The notes under the pieces: generated by a model | The model's input: only the letters and a program-made list of their open reading frames with translations | Databases searched by the model: none | What the model was told of the DNA's origin: nothing | Position numbers and translations under genes: made by a program | From: Streptomyces inusitatus | GTDB lineage: Bacteria; Actinomycetota; Actinomycetes; Streptomycetales; Streptomycetaceae | Length of the DNA stretch: 49,319 nucleotides | Assembly (NCBI RefSeq): GCF_014651115.1 | Contig: NZ_BMWG01000006.1 | Location: forward strand, 170,762 to 220,080 | Reading direction: 5' to 3' | Shown: positions 25,316 through 38,169 of the stretch, piece after piece | Layout of the letters: every line of letters starts with the position of its first letter | How positions within the stretch are numbered: position 1 is the stretch's first letter

Positions 25316-26161
25316 GTGAATCTGCTGCTTGCCGAGGTGGCCCAGGCCACCCAGCGGCTGGCCGACGCCGGCGTGCCGTCACCGCGTTTCGACGCGGAGG
25401 AGCTGGCCGCCTTCATCCACGGGGTGAAGCGGGGCGCGCTGCACACCGTCAAGGACGCCGACTTCGACGCCCGCTACTGGGAGGCCATCGCCCGCCGCGA
25501 GGCGCGCGAGCCGCTCCAGCACATCACCGGACGCGCCTTCTTCCGCTATCTGGAGCTCCAGGTCGGCCCCGGCGTCTTCGTGCCCCGCCCCGAGACCGAG
25601 TCGGTCGTCGGCTGGGCCATAGACGCCGTACGCGCCATGGACGTCGTCGAACCGCTCATCGTCGACCTCTGCACGGGCTCGGGGGCCATCGCCCTCGCCA
25701 TGGCCCAGGAGGTCCCGCGCTCCCGGGTGCACGCCGTGGAGCTGTCCGACGACGCCCTCGGCTGGGCCCGCAAGAACGCCCAGGGCTCCCGGGTCACCGT
25801 CCACCAGGGCAACGCCCTCACCGCCCTGCCCGAGCTGGACGGCCAGGTCGACCTGGTGATCTCCAACCCGCCGTACATCCCGCTCACCGAGTGGGAGTAC
25901 GTCGCCCCCGAGGCCCGCGACCACGACCCCGAGATGGCCCTCTTCTCCGGCGAGGACGGCCTCGACACCATCCGCGGCATCGAGCGCACCGCCCACCGGC
26001 TGCTCCGCCCCGGCGGCCTCGTCGTCATCGAACACGCCGACACCCAGGGCGGTCAGGTCCCGTGGATCTTCAGCGAGGAGTCCGGCTGGGCGGACGCCGC
26101 CGACCACCCCGATCTGAACAAGCGCCCGCGCTTCGCCACCGCCCGCAAGGCGATGCCGTGA
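25316..26161 (+). CDS. prmC: Release factor glutamine methyltransferase
   Basis: A 281-residue SAM-dependent methyltransferase that methylates the GGQ Gln of release factors. It has the HemK N-terminal helical domain, GRAFFRYLELQVGPGVFVPRPETE, the SAM loop VDLCTGSGAIALAMA and the catalytic NPPY motif (184-187). GTG start with GGAGG upstream. It is in one operon with prfA and tsaC. Confidence 0.95.
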   Translation: MNLLLAEVAQATQRLADAGVPSPRFDAEELAAFIHGVKRGALHTVKDADFDARYWEAIARREAREPLQHITGRAFFRYLELQVGPGVFVPRPETESVVGWAIDAVRAMDVVEPLIVDLCTGSGAIALAMAQEVPRSRVHAVELSDDALGWARKNAQGSRVTVHQGNALTALPELDGQVDLVISNPPYIPLTEWEYVAPEARDHDPEMALFSGEDGLDTIRGIERTAHRLLRPGGLVVIEHADTQGGQVPWIFSEESGWADAADHPDLNKRPRFATARKAMP

Positions 26162-26195
26162 CGACGACCGTGTACGTGTACGAGGAGGCTCACTG

Positions 26196-26843
26196 ATGGC
26201 TCGGCGATACGACTGCAACGACGCGAGCGACCGCGCGACCGGCCTGCGCGAGGCGGTGTCGGCGGTACGCCGCGGTGAGCTGGTCGTGCTGCCCACCGAC
26301 ACCGTCTACGGGGTCGGCGCGGACGCCTTCACCTCCGAGGCCGTGGCCGATCTGCTCGCCGCCAAGGGCCGGGGCCGCAATATGCCCACCCCCGTCCTCA
26401 TCGGCTCCCCGAACACCCTCCACGGGCTGGTCACCGACTTCTCCGAGCAGGCCTGGGAGCTGGTCGACGCCTTCTGGCCCGGCCCCCTCACCCTGGTCGC
26501 CCGCCACCAGCCCTCCCTCCAGTGGGACCTGGGCGACACCCGGGGGACCGTCGCCATCCGGATGCCCCTGCACCCCGTCGCGATCGAGCTGCTCACCGAG
26601 ACCGGCCCGATGGCCGTCTCCTCCGCCAACCTCACCGGGCACCGCTCGCCCGAGGACTGCGACGCCGCCCAGGAGATGCTCGGCGACTCCATCTCCGTCT
26701 ACCTCGACGGCGGTCCCACCCCGGGCATCGTGCCCTCCTCGATCGTCGATGTCACCGGCGACGTCCCGGTCCTGCTGCGAGCGGGCGCGCTCGACGCGGA
26801 CGAGCTGCGCAAAGTCGTGCCCGACCTTGAGGTGGCCCCTTGA
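26196..26843 (+). CDS. L-threonylcarbamoyladenylate synthase (Sua5/YrdC)
   Basis: A 215-residue YrdC-fold protein that makes threonylcarbamoyl-AMP from threonine, bicarbonate and ATP for the t6A modification of ANN-decoding tRNAs. PTDTVYGVGADA, the K-G-R-G-R segment near AAKGRGRNMP and the SSANLTG motif are present. It lacks the extra Sua5 C-terminal domain, so it is the short TsaC type. Its ATG has GAGGAGG upstream. Its stop overlaps the next start (TTGA). Confidence 0.93.
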   Translation: MARRYDCNDASDRATGLREAVSAVRRGELVVLPTDTVYGVGADAFTSEAVADLLAAKGRGRNMPTPVLIGSPNTLHGLVTDFSEQAWELVDAFWPGPLTLVARHQPSLQWDLGDTRGTVAIRMPLHPVAIELLTETGPMAVSSANLTGHRSPEDCDAAQEMLGDSISVYLDGGPTPGIVPSSIVDVTGDVPVLLRAGALDADELRKVVPDLEVAP

Positions 26844-27484
26844 TCGTCCCCGAGGGGCGTGGCATAGGCACGGACGACTGCTTCCGGATCCTCCACGTCA
26901 GCACCGGCAACGTCTGCCGCTCGCCGATCACCGAGCGGCTGACCCGCCATGCCCTCCAGCACCGCATCGGCGACCTGGTGACCAGCGGGCTGATCGTGGA
27001 GAGCGCCGGGACCTGGGGCCACGAGGGCGCCCCCATGGAGGCCAACGCCGAACTCGTCCTCGCCGACTTCGGCGCGGACGCGAGCGGCTTCGTGGGACGT
27101 GAGCTGCTGGACGAGCATGTGATCCGCGCCGACCTCGTCCTCACCGCCACCCGCGACCACCGCGCCCAGGTCATCTCCATGGGCCACTCGGCGGGGCTGC
27201 GCACCTTCACCCTGAAGGAGTTCACCCGGCTGGTCCGCGCGATCGACCCGGCCACCCTCCCCGACGCCGGCGACGAGGGCGTCGTCGAGCGCGCCCGCGC
27301 CCTGGTCCGCGCCGCCGCCGCCCTCCGCGGCTGGCTCCTCGCCCCCAGCCCCGACGCGGACGAGGTCTACGACCCCTACGGCGCCCCCATCACCTTCTTC
27401 CGCTCCATCGGCGACGAGATCAACCAAGCCCTCGACCCCGTCGTCACCGCCCTCACCGGCCTCCCCGCCAACACCCCCCGCTGA
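26840..27484 (+). CDS. Low-molecular-weight PTP homologue, nucleophile changed
   Basis: A 214-residue protein with the LMW-PTP fold: P-loop HVSTGNVCRSPITE, and the general-acid loop VYDPYGAPITFF near the C-terminus. In active members the loop is C-x5-R-S; here the first position is Ser21 (codon AGC), while C26 and R27 remain. Loss of the nucleophilic Cys should abolish normal phosphatase activity, although phosphate binding may persist. It starts at TTG 26840 overlapping the tsaC stop, with GAGGTGG upstream, so it is translationally coupled. Protein-arginine or -tyrosine phosphatase names given to such genes should be treated with care. Confidence 0.85.
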   Translation: MIVPEGRGIGTDDCFRILHVSTGNVCRSPITERLTRHALQHRIGDLVTSGLIVESAGTWGHEGAPMEANAELVLADFGADASGFVGRELLDEHVIRADLVLTATRDHRAQVISMGHSAGLRTFTLKEFTRLVRAIDPATLPDAGDEGVVERARALVRAAAALRGWLLAPSPDADEVYDPYGAPITFFRSIGDEINQALDPVVTALTGLPANTPR

Positions 27485-27537
27485 CCCGGGACCATTCCCG
27501 GGATCCTGGGCCCGATCCTCATCCGGCATCGGGAAGG

Positions 27538-27652
27538 CCAATTTCAGCCCCGCTGGGTGACCTCAATTCGAGCCTCGCCGGGGTCCTCGGCGAAGTGCGC
27601 CAATTTCAGCCCCTCCGGCGTTTGAGGAGCGGGGTCCGGGGCGGAGCCCCGG
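27538..27652. repeat. Intergenic repeat block with Streptomyces-type motif
   Basis: A 14-bp direct repeat CCAATTTCAGCCCC occurs at 27538-27551 and 27600-27613. The second copy runs into CTCCGGCGTTTGAGGAG, a motif very common in Streptomyces intergenic DNA, and then a 7-bp hairpin CCGGGGC-GGA-GCCCCGG (27636-27652). It probably ends the tsaC-PTP transcript. Confidence 0.6.
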
Positions 27653-27737
27653 CAGGAGACCCGCACAGTGCACGGGCGCCCCCACACGCTGCGGCCTACA
27701 TTGGAGAGCAGCGCCCCCGCGAGGCACGGAGCCCCCC

Positions 27738-29015
27738 ATGCCCGTCACCACCGCACCCCCCACCGCCCCCGCCACCCCCCTCCCCACCTACGCCGACCTC
27801 CCCGCCCTCCGCCGCCAGGACCCCGAGATCGCCGACGTCGTCCTCGGTGAGGCCGCCCGCCAGGGCGACACCCTCCAGCTGATCGCGGCCGAGAACTTCA
27901 CCTCCCCCGCGGTCCTCGCCGCCCTCGGCTCCCCGCTGGCCAACAAGTACGCGGAGGGTTATCCGGGCGCCCGCCACCACGGCGGCTGCGAGCTGGTCGA
28001 CGCCGCCGAGCGCATCGCCCGTGAGAGGGCCGCCGCGCTCTTCGGAGCGGGCCATGCGAACGTCCAGCCGCACTCCGGCTCCTCCGCCGTCCTGGCGGCG
28101 TACGCGGCCCTTCTCAGGCCCGGTGACACGGTCCTCGCGATGGGCCTGGCCCACGGCGGCCATCTCACCCACGGCTCGCCCGCGAACTTCTCCGGGCACT
28201 GGTTCGACTTCGTCGGCTACGGCCTGGACCCCCGGACCGGTCTGATCGACTACGACCAGGTCCGGGCCCTCGCCCGAGAGCACCGCCCCAGGGCGATCGT
28301 CTGTGGCTCGATCTCCTACCCCCGCCACCCGGACTACGCCCTCTTCCGGGACATCGCCGACGAGACCGACGCGTATCTGATCGTGGACGCCGCCCATCCG
28401 GCGGGGCTGATCGCGGGCGGCGCGGCCCCCAGCCCGGTCCCGTACGCCGACGTGGTCTGCGCCACCACCCACAAGGTGCTGCGCGGCCCGCGCGGCGGAA
28501 TGATCCTCTGCGGGGCGCGGCTGGCCGAGCGGATCGACCGGGCGGTCTTCCCCTTCACCCAGGGCGGGGCGCAGATGAACGCCGTCGCCGCGAAGGCGGT
28601 CGCCTTCGGCGAGGCCGCCACCCCGGCCTTCGCGGCCTACGCCCATCAGGTCGTCGCCAACGCCCGGGTGCTGGCGGGCGCGCTGGAGGCCGAGGGCTTC
28701 GCGGTGCTCACCGGGGGCACCGACACCCATCTGATCGGCGCGGATCCCGCCCCGCTCGGCCTGGACGGGCACACGGCCAGGACCCGGCTCGCCGCCGCCG
28801 GTCTGGTCCTGGACACCTGCGCGCTGCCGCGGGGCGGGGGCCGGGGCATCCGGCTCGGCACGGCCGCGCTGACCACCCAGGGCATGGGGGAGCGGGAGAT
28901 GGCCGAAATCGCCGCCCTGTTCACCCTGGCCGTCCGCGAGCCGGACGGGCCGTCGCGGAGGGTACGTACAGAAGTCCACGAGCTTGCCGGTAGATTTCCG
29001 CCCTATCAGGGGTAG
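27738..29015 (+). CDS. glyA: Serine hydroxymethyltransferase-like PLP enzyme
   Basis: A 425-residue fold-I PLP enzyme clearly related to GlyA: LIAAENFTSPAV, NKYAEGYPG, IVDAAHPAGL and the cofactor lysine K246 in TTHKVLRGPRGG. Several residues that are nearly invariant in SHMT differ: the YPGxRYYGGCE segment reads GARHHGGCE (H80, H81), the QGGPLMH segment reads QGGAQMN, TDNHL reads TDTHL, and the GTPAxTTRG segment reads GTAALTTQG. It may still interconvert serine and glycine, or it may be a paralogue with altered substrate. Start ATG 27738 follows GGAGCCCCCC. Confidence 0.8.
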   Translation: MPVTTAPPTAPATPLPTYADLPALRRQDPEIADVVLGEAARQGDTLQLIAAENFTSPAVLAALGSPLANKYAEGYPGARHHGGCELVDAAERIARERAAALFGAGHANVQPHSGSSAVLAAYAALLRPGDTVLAMGLAHGGHLTHGSPANFSGHWFDFVGYGLDPRTGLIDYDQVRALAREHRPRAIVCGSISYPRHPDYALFRDIADETDAYLIVDAAHPAGLIAGGAAPSPVPYADVVCATTHKVLRGPRGGMILCGARLAERIDRAVFPFTQGGAQMNAVAAKAVAFGEAATPAFAAYAHQVVANARVLAGALEAEGFAVLTGGTDTHLIGADPAPLGLDGHTARTRLAAAGLVLDTCALPRGGGRGIRLGTAALTTQGMGEREMAEIAALFTLAVREPDGPSRRVRTEVHELAGRFPPYQG

Positions 29016-29122
29016 CCGAAATCTGCGGAACCGTTCCTCGGCACCCGTTTGTCCTCAACCATGTGGGCCACCGCAGTTAGGGTGTGGGGCTTAGATGGCC
29101 GGCGATTCCTGTGGGGCAGCCC

Positions 29123-30475
29123 GTGCGTGATTATCTGCTGACGCTCTGTGTCACGGCTGCGGTGACCTATCTGCTGACCGGACCGGTGCGAAAGTTCGCG
29201 ATCGCGACCGGCGCGATGCCGGAGATCCGCGCTCGCGACGTACACCGAGAACCGACTCCGCGGCTCGGTGGCATCGCCATGTTCTTCGGTCTCTGCGCGG
29301 GACTGCTGGTCGCCGACCATCTGCAGAATCTGAACAGCGTCTTCGAGGTGTCGAGCGAGCCGCGCGCGCTGCTCTCCGGCGCCGCCCTGATCTGGATCAT
29401 CGGTGTACTCGACGACAAATTCGAGATCGACGCCCTGATCAAACTCGGCGGCCAGATGATCGCCGCCGGTGTGATGGTCATGCAGGGTCTGACGATTCTG
29501 TGGATCCCGGTCCCGGGCGTCGGCATGGTCTCCCTGAGCGACGGGCAGGGCACCCTGCTCACCGTCGCCCTGGTCGTGATCACCATCAACGCGGTGAACT
29601 TCGTCGACGGTCTGGACGGTCTGGCCGCCGGCATGGTCTGCATCGCCGCCGCCGCGTTCTTCCTCTACGCCTATCGGCTCTCGGTGAGCCACGGCATCGA
29701 GGCGGCCGCCCCGGCGACGCTCTTCACGGCGATTCTGATGGGCATGTGCCTGGGCTTCCTGCCACACAACATGCATCCGGCACGGATCTTTATGGGCGAC
29801 TCCGGATCGATGCTGATCGGTCTGGTGCTCGCCGCCGCCGCGATCTCGATCACCGGCCAGGTCGACATGGACGTGCTGAAGCTCTTCGAGGGCGGCGACC
29901 GCGAGGGCACCCACGCGGCCCTGCCGGTCTTCATCCCGCTGCTGCTGCCGCTGACGATCATCGCCATCCCGCTCGCCGACCTGATCCTGGCGATCGTGCG
30001 CCGCACCTGGAACGGGAAGTCGCCGTTCGCGGCCGACCGGGGGCATCTGCACCACCGGCTGCTCCAGATCGGTCACTCCCACAGCCGGGCTGTGCTGATC
30101 ATGTACTTCTGGTCGGCGCTGATCGCCTTCGGGGTGGTCGGCTACTCCGTCCACTCGGCCTCGCTGTGGATCGTGATCGTGATCGTGGGCATGAGCGCGG
30201 TGGGGCTGGTGCTGCTGTTGCTGCCGAGGTTCACCCCGCGCGCCCCGCGCTGGGCCGAGTCATTCGTCCCGCCCCGGTACCGGCGGCGCAAAAACGTCGC
30301 CGCCCCGCCGGCCCCGGACGCCCCCGAGAGCGCGCCTGAGAGCGCCTCTGAGGCTCCGGCGGCACCCTCCGGTACTCCGGAGCACGCACGAGCTCAGACG
30401 GGCGTCAACGGGGCGACCGCGCTCGGCTCCCGCTCGCGGACGTCCGACCGGAGGAAGGCCGGAACTCGCGGCTGA
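29123..30475 (+). CDS. MraY/WecA-like undecaprenyl-phosphate sugar-1-phosphate transferase
   Basis: A 450-residue polytopic membrane enzyme from GTG 29123 (MRDYLLTLCVTAAVTYLL); other in-frame starts lie at 29084 and 29111. It has about 11 membrane segments, the early loop IRARDVHREPTPRLGG, the catalytic Asp pair (LDDKFEID), NFVDGLDGLA, MGDSGSMLIG and the HHRLLQIGHSH motif. It transfers a UDP-sugar phosphate (GlcNAc in WecA) to the lipid carrier to start a cell-wall glycopolymer. The C-terminal tail of about 60 residues is Pro/Ala/Ser-rich. In this genus it sits just before the atp operon. Confidence 0.92.
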   Translation: MRDYLLTLCVTAAVTYLLTGPVRKFAIATGAMPEIRARDVHREPTPRLGGIAMFFGLCAGLLVADHLQNLNSVFEVSSEPRALLSGAALIWIIGVLDDKFEIDALIKLGGQMIAAGVMVMQGLTILWIPVPGVGMVSLSDGQGTLLTVALVVITINAVNFVDGLDGLAAGMVCIAAAAFFLYAYRLSVSHGIEAAAPATLFTAILMGMCLGFLPHNMHPARIFMGDSGSMLIGLVLAAAAISITGQVDMDVLKLFEGGDREGTHAALPVFIPLLLPLTIIAIPLADLILAIVRRTWNGKSPFAADRGHLHHRLLQIGHSHSRAVLIMYFWSALIAFGVVGYSVHSASLWIVIVIVGMSAVGLVLLLLPRFTPRAPRWAESFVPPRYRRRKNVAAPPAPDAPESAPESASEAPAAPSGTPEHARAQTGVNGATALGSRSRTSDRRKAGTRG

Positions 30476-30743
30476 CGTTTCCTGCTTTCCCTGTGCAATA
30501 CCACACAAGTCTGTGCTGATTCCGTGCACACACGGGCGCATTAGCTCTCATGTGTGATAGGTGGCACACGCCTGGGTAAAGACCTCATCAAATAGTTTGT
30601 GATACCGTTCACGAGAACCGGCGACAGAGCCGAAAGACCGTGGTGCGACGGTCTGTTGGCCCCGAGGACTCGACTCGGATCCGGATTACGCTCGTCCATG
30701 ACGACACACCACTGCCATTCCTCCAGGAAGCGGAGCTGCCGCC
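30476..30743 (+). promoter_or_regulatory. Upstream region of the atp operon
   Basis: About 270 bp without a gene. An AT-richer section holds TAGTTT (30593-30598), a possible -10, but no convincing -35. GGAG precedes the atpI ATG. The operon promoter is expected here. Confidence 0.4.
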
Positions 30744-31181
30744 ATGCCGTCAAACGACGCCCGCACATTCCTTCACATCGCCGTGCCCCCAGCCGCCACA
30801 GGCGTCATCGCCACCGTGGTCAGCGCTGTGCTCGCCGGTGGCAAGGGAGCGCTCGGCGCGATCATCGGCACGCTGGTGGTCATCGGCTTCATGGGAATCG
30901 GCATGGTGGTCCTCCAGCGGACGGCCAAGTCACTCCCGCACTTGTTCCAGGCCATGGGGCTGATGCTCTACATGGCGCAGCTGCTGCTGCTCTTCATGCT
31001 GATGGCCCTGCTCAAGGGCACCACCCTGTTCGACTTCGAGGCCTTCGCCTTCTCCTTGCTCGCGGTGACCATCGTCTGGGTCGCGGCCCAGGCCAGGTAC
31101 TACATGAAGGCCAAGATCATGTACGTCGACCCCGAGTCTTCGAAGGCCGAAAAGGCTCAGAAGACGGGCTCTCCGTCGTGA
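30744..31181 (+). CDS. atpI: ATP synthase operon protein I
   Basis: A 145-residue membrane protein with four hydrophobic segments, in the place atpI holds ahead of atpB. The first helices (TFLHIAVPPAATGVIATVV, GAIIGTLVVIGFMGIGMVVL) match the small actinobacterial type. It helps assemble the c-ring or supplies Mg2+ in other bacteria and is not part of the enzyme. A 228-bp gap separates it from atpB. Confidence 0.82.
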   Translation: MPSNDARTFLHIAVPPAATGVIATVVSAVLAGGKGALGAIIGTLVVIGFMGIGMVVLQRTAKSLPHLFQAMGLMLYMAQLLLLFMLMALLKGTTLFDFEAFAFSLLAVTIVWVAAQARYYMKAKIMYVDPESSKAEKAQKTGSPS

Positions 31182-31409
31182 AGGGTAGGGCCGGTATAAA
31201 GAGCCGTTCGCGATCCTGCTATCGTCCGGTGCCAACTACTGCGGCACAGCGGGCGCGGGCATCTGAGCTGACGCCTGCTCATTCGCGAGGCTCCATGCCC
31301 GCCAGCCGCCCTCACATCCGTTACACCAGTCCAGTGCCGAACCGCGGCTGCGCGCCGCGCCGACACAACGAGGTTGCCGTACCCATGCGCCACGCTGAAG
31401 GAGCCCGCG

Positions 31410-32545
<1,136 letters not shown>

Positions 32546-32587
32546 GCCGACAGACAAGCCCAAACTCTTTTCACGGAAGGCACTGAT

Positions 32588-33133
32588 GTGATCGCTCAGT
32601 TCACCATTGCGGCAGCGGAGGAGCAGCCTCCTCTCATTCCGCATCTCGACGAGCTCATCATCGGCCTGATCGCATTCGCCATCGTCTTCTTCTTCCTCTC
32701 GAAGAAGCTCCTCCCGAACATCAACAAGGTTCTGGAAGAGCGTCGGGAAGCCATCGAGGGCGGCATCGAGAAGGCCGACGAGGCGAAGACCGAGGCCGAG
32801 AGCGTACTGGAGCAGTACAAGGCCCAGCTCGCCGAGGCTCGTCACGAGGCCGCCCGGCTGCGCCAGGAGGCGACCGAGCAGGGCACCGCGATCATCGCGG
32901 AGATGAAGGCCGAAGGCCAGCGGCAGCGTGAGGAGATCATCGCGGCCGGTCACGCCCAGATCGAGGCCGACCGCAAGGCGGCGTCCGCCGCGCTCCGCCA
33001 GGACGTGGGCAAGCTCGCCACCGACCTGGCCGGCAAGCTCGTCGGCGAGTCCCTTGAGGACCACGCCCGCCAGAGCCGCACCATCGACCGCTTCCTCGAC
33101 GAGCTTGAGGCGAAGGCCGAGGCGACCCGATGA
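32588..33133 (+). CDS. atpF: ATP synthase subunit b (Fo)
   Basis: A 181-residue peripheral-stalk subunit starting at GTG 32588 (GGAAGG upstream). One membrane helix near the N-terminus (LIIGLIAFAIVFFFLSKKLL) is followed by a long, charged coiled coil. Its stop overlaps the atpH start (ATGA). Confidence 0.95.
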   Translation: MIAQFTIAAAEEQPPLIPHLDELIIGLIAFAIVFFFLSKKLLPNINKVLEERREAIEGGIEKADEAKTEAESVLEQYKAQLAEARHEAARLRQEATEQGTAIIAEMKAEGQRQREEIIAAGHAQIEADRKAASAALRQDVGKLATDLAGKLVGESLEDHARQSRTIDRFLDELEAKAEATR

Positions 33134-33945
33134 ACGGCGCGAGCCGTGAGGCACTGGCTGCCGCACGCGAGGCCCTCGACGCGCTGACGGACAACACCTC
33201 CGTCGACGCGGCGAAGCTCGCCGAGGAGCTGGCGGCCGTCACCGCCCTGCTCGACCGCGAGGTCTCGCTGCGTCGGGTCCTGACCGACCCGGCGCAGCCC
33301 GGCGAGGCCAAGGCCGAGCTGGCGGCCCGGCTGCTGAGCGGCCAGGTGGGCGGCGAGACCGCCGATCTGGTCTCCGGCACGGTCCGCGCGCGCTGGTCGC
33401 GCTCCCGCGACCTGGTCGACGGACTTGAGGAGCTGGCGTCCACCGCCGACCTCACCGCCGCCCAGAAGTCGGGATCGCTCGACGACGTCGAGGACGAGCT
33501 GTTCCGGTTCGGCCGGATCGTCGACTCCAGCCAGGGTCTGCGTTCCGCGCTCACCGACCGTTCGGCCACCAAGGCCGCCAAGGCGGAGCTGCTGCGCAGC
33601 CTGCTGGGCGGCCGGGCCAACCCGGTCACCGAGCGTCTGGTCGTCCGTCTCGTCACCGCGCCCCGTGGACGTAGCCTGGAAGCGGGACTCGACTCCCTGT
33701 CCAAGCTCGCCGCGGCGCGCCGGGACCGGATGGTCGCGGTCGTCACGTCCGCCGTGCCCCTCACCGACCGGCAGAAGCAGCGCCTCGGCGCCGTCCTCGC
33801 CACGGTGTACGGCCGGCAGATGCATCTGAACCTGGACGTGGACCCCGAGGTCCTCGGCGGGATCTCGGTGCGGGTCGGTGACGAGCTCATCGACGGCACG
33901 ATCGCGGAGCGTCTCGAAGAGGCGACCCGCCGCATGGCCGGCTGA
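33130..33945 (+). CDS. atpH: ATP synthase subunit delta (F1)
   Basis: A 271-residue delta subunit, about 90 residues longer than in E. coli, as usual in actinobacteria. It has the six-helix N-terminal domain and the C-terminal segment AVVTSAVPLTDRQKQRL with LNLDVDPEVLGGISVRVGDELIDGT. It joins the peripheral stalk to F1. Confidence 0.94.
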   Translation: MNGASREALAAAREALDALTDNTSVDAAKLAEELAAVTALLDREVSLRRVLTDPAQPGEAKAELAARLLSGQVGGETADLVSGTVRARWSRSRDLVDGLEELASTADLTAAQKSGSLDDVEDELFRFGRIVDSSQGLRSALTDRSATKAAKAELLRSLLGGRANPVTERLVVRLVTAPRGRSLEAGLDSLSKLAAARRDRMVAVVTSAVPLTDRQKQRLGAVLATVYGRQMHLNLDVDPEVLGGISVRVGDELIDGTIAERLEEATRRMAG

Positions 33946-34022
33946 CGCCGCCATCAACTGAACAAACACGGCAGAGCAGTACCAGCGGCCCGGTTGGGCC
34001 GTGCAGAGATTGCAGAAGATTC

Positions 34023-34040
34023 CTGGGGGTCGGCCCCCAG
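34023..34040 (+). repeat. Hairpin between atpH and atpA
   Basis: A 7-bp stem CTGGGGG-TCGG-CCCCCAG followed by ACCCCCTTAAG. The sequence resembles a hairpin family scattered through Streptomyces intergenic DNA, here inside a highly expressed operon. Confidence 0.55.
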
Positions 34041-34087
34041 ACCCCCTTAAGAAACTTCGGGCCCAACAAGGAGAGCAGGGAACCCAG

Positions 34088-35680
34088 ATGGCGGAGCTCA
34101 CGATCCGGCCGGAGGAGATCCGGGACGCGCTGGAGAACTTTGTCCAGTCGTACAAGCCGGACGCGGCCTCGCGCGAGGAGGTCGGTACGGTCAGCGTGGC
34201 CGGCGACGGTATCGCCAAGGTCGAGGGACTGCCCTCGGCCATGGCGAACGAGCTGCTGAAGTTCGAAGACGGCACCCTTGGTCTCGCCCTCAACCTTGAG
34301 GAGCGGGAGATCGGTGCGATCGTCCTCGGCGAGTTCAGCGGCATCGAGGAGGGACAGCCGGTCACCCGTACCGGCGAGGTCCTGTCCGTCGCCGTCGGCG
34401 AGGGCTACCTGGGTCGCGTCGTCGACCCGCTCGGCAACCCGATCGACGGCCTCGGCGAGATCGAGACCGAGGGACGCCGCGCCCTCGAACTGCAGGCCCC
34501 CGGCGTCATGGTCCGTAAGTCGGTCCACGAGCCGATGCAGACCGGCTACAAGGCCGTCGACGCGATGGTGCCGATCGGCCGCGGTCAGCGTCAGCTGATC
34601 ATCGGCGACCGCCAGACCGGCAAGACCGCGCTGGCCGTCGACACGATCATCAACCAGCGCGACAACTGGCGCTCGGGCGACGTGAACAAGCAGGTGCGCT
34701 GCATCTACGTCGCCATCGGCCAGAAGGGCTCCACCATCGCGTCCGTGCGCGGTGCGCTGGAGGAGGCCGGCGCCCTGGAGTACACGACCATCGTCGCCGC
34801 CCCGGCGTCCGACCCGGCCGGCTTCAAGTACCTGGCGCCGTACACCGGCTCGGCCATCGGCCAGCACTGGATGTACGCCGGCAAGCACGTCCTGATCATC
34901 TTCGACGACCTGTCGAAGCAGGCCGACGCCTACCGCGCCGTGTCGCTGCTGCTGCGCCGCCCGCCGGGCCGTGAGGCCTACCCGGGTGACGTGTTCTACC
35001 TGCACTCCCGTCTGCTGGAGCGCTGCGCGAAGCTCTCCGACGACATGGGCGCGGGTTCGATGACCGGTCTGCCGATCGTCGAGACCAAGGCCAACGACGT
35101 CTCGGCGTTCATCCCGACCAACGTCATCTCCATCACCGACGGCCAGTGCTTCCTGGAGTCCGACCTGTTCAACGCGGGCCAGCGCCCGGCGCTGAACGTC
35201 GGTATCTCGGTCTCCCGTGTCGGTGGCTCCGCCCAGCACAAGGCCATGAAGCAGGTCTCCGGCCGTCTGCGCGTGGACCTCGCCCAGTACCGCGAGCTGG
35301 AGGCGTTCGCCGCCTTCGGTTCCGACCTGGACGCGGCCTCCAAGGCGCAGATGGAGCGCGGCAAGCGCATGGTCGAGCTGCTCAAGCAGGCTCAGTACCA
35401 GCCCATGCCCGTCGAGGAGCAGGTCGTCTCCGTCTGGGCCGGCACCACCGGCAAGATGGACGACGTCCCGGTCGAGGACATCCGCCGCTTCGAGTCCGAG
35501 CTGCTGGAGCACATGCGCCGCGAGCGCAAGGAGCTGCTGACCAGCATCGTCGAGGGCGGAAAGATGTCGGACGACACTCTGACGGCCATCGCCGATGTGA
35601 TCGCCGCCTTCAAGCGTGGGTTCGAGACCTCGGACGGCAAGCTTCTGGGCGAAGACGCGCCGGTCAGCACGGCCAAGTGA
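34088..35680 (+). CDS. atpA: ATP synthase subunit alpha (F1)
   Basis: A 530-residue subunit. The P-loop GDRQTGKTA has K179, and later segments include [26 protein letters not shown] and [18 protein letters not shown]. It binds nucleotide without catalysis. The start ATG 34088 follows AAGGAGAGCAGGG; the upstream in-frame extension comes from the hairpin region and is not coding. Confidence 0.96.
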   Translation: MAELTIRPEEIRDALENFVQSYKPDAASREEVGTVSVAGDGIAKVEGLPSAMANELLKFEDGTLGLALNLEEREIGAIVLGEFSGIEEGQPVTRTGEVLSVAVGEGYLGRVVDPLGNPIDGLGEIETEGRRALELQAPGVMVRKSVHEPMQTGYKAVDAMVPIGRGQRQLIIGDRQTGKTALAVDTIINQRDNWRSGDVNKQVRCIYVAIGQKGSTIASVRGALEEAGALEYTTIVAAPASDPAGFKYLAPYTGSAIGQHWMYAGKHVLIIFDDLSKQADAYRAVSLLLRRPPGREAYPGDVFYLHSRLLERCAKLSDDMGAGSMTGLPIVETKANDVSAFIPTNVISITDGQCFLESDLFNAGQRPALNVGISVSRVGGSAQHKAMKQVSGRLRVDLAQYRELEAFAAFGSDLDAASKAQMERGKRMVELLKQAQYQPMPVEEQVVSVWAGTTGKMDDVPVEDIRRFESELLEHMRRERKELLTSIVEGGKMSDDTLTAIADVIAAFKRGFETSDGKLLGEDAPVSTAK

Positions 35681-35700
35681 CGACGGAAGGGACCTGACTC

Positions 35701-38060
<2,360 letters not shown>

Positions 38061-38075
38061 GTCTCCGGACTCGGG

Positions 38076-38113
38076 CGCGGGGGGGCGGGACGGATTCCGC
38101 CCCGCCCCCCGCG
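38076..38113 (+). terminator. Hairpin 1 in the atpD-atpC gap
   Basis: A long G/C stem: CGC, a six-G run and CGGG on the left pair with CCCG, six C and GCG on the right; loop ATT, with one mismatch and one bulge. It starts 16 bases past the atpD stop. Confidence 0.7.
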
Positions 38114-38140
38114 TACGCCCCTCCTGTGAATCCCGGAGTC

Positions 38141-38169
38141 CGTCCGGCCGCCTTCGACGCGGCCGGACG
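38141..38169 (+). terminator. Hairpin 2 in the atpD-atpC gap
   Basis: A perfect 11-bp stem CGTCCGGCCGC / GCGGCCGGACG with a seven-base loop. Confidence 0.65.
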
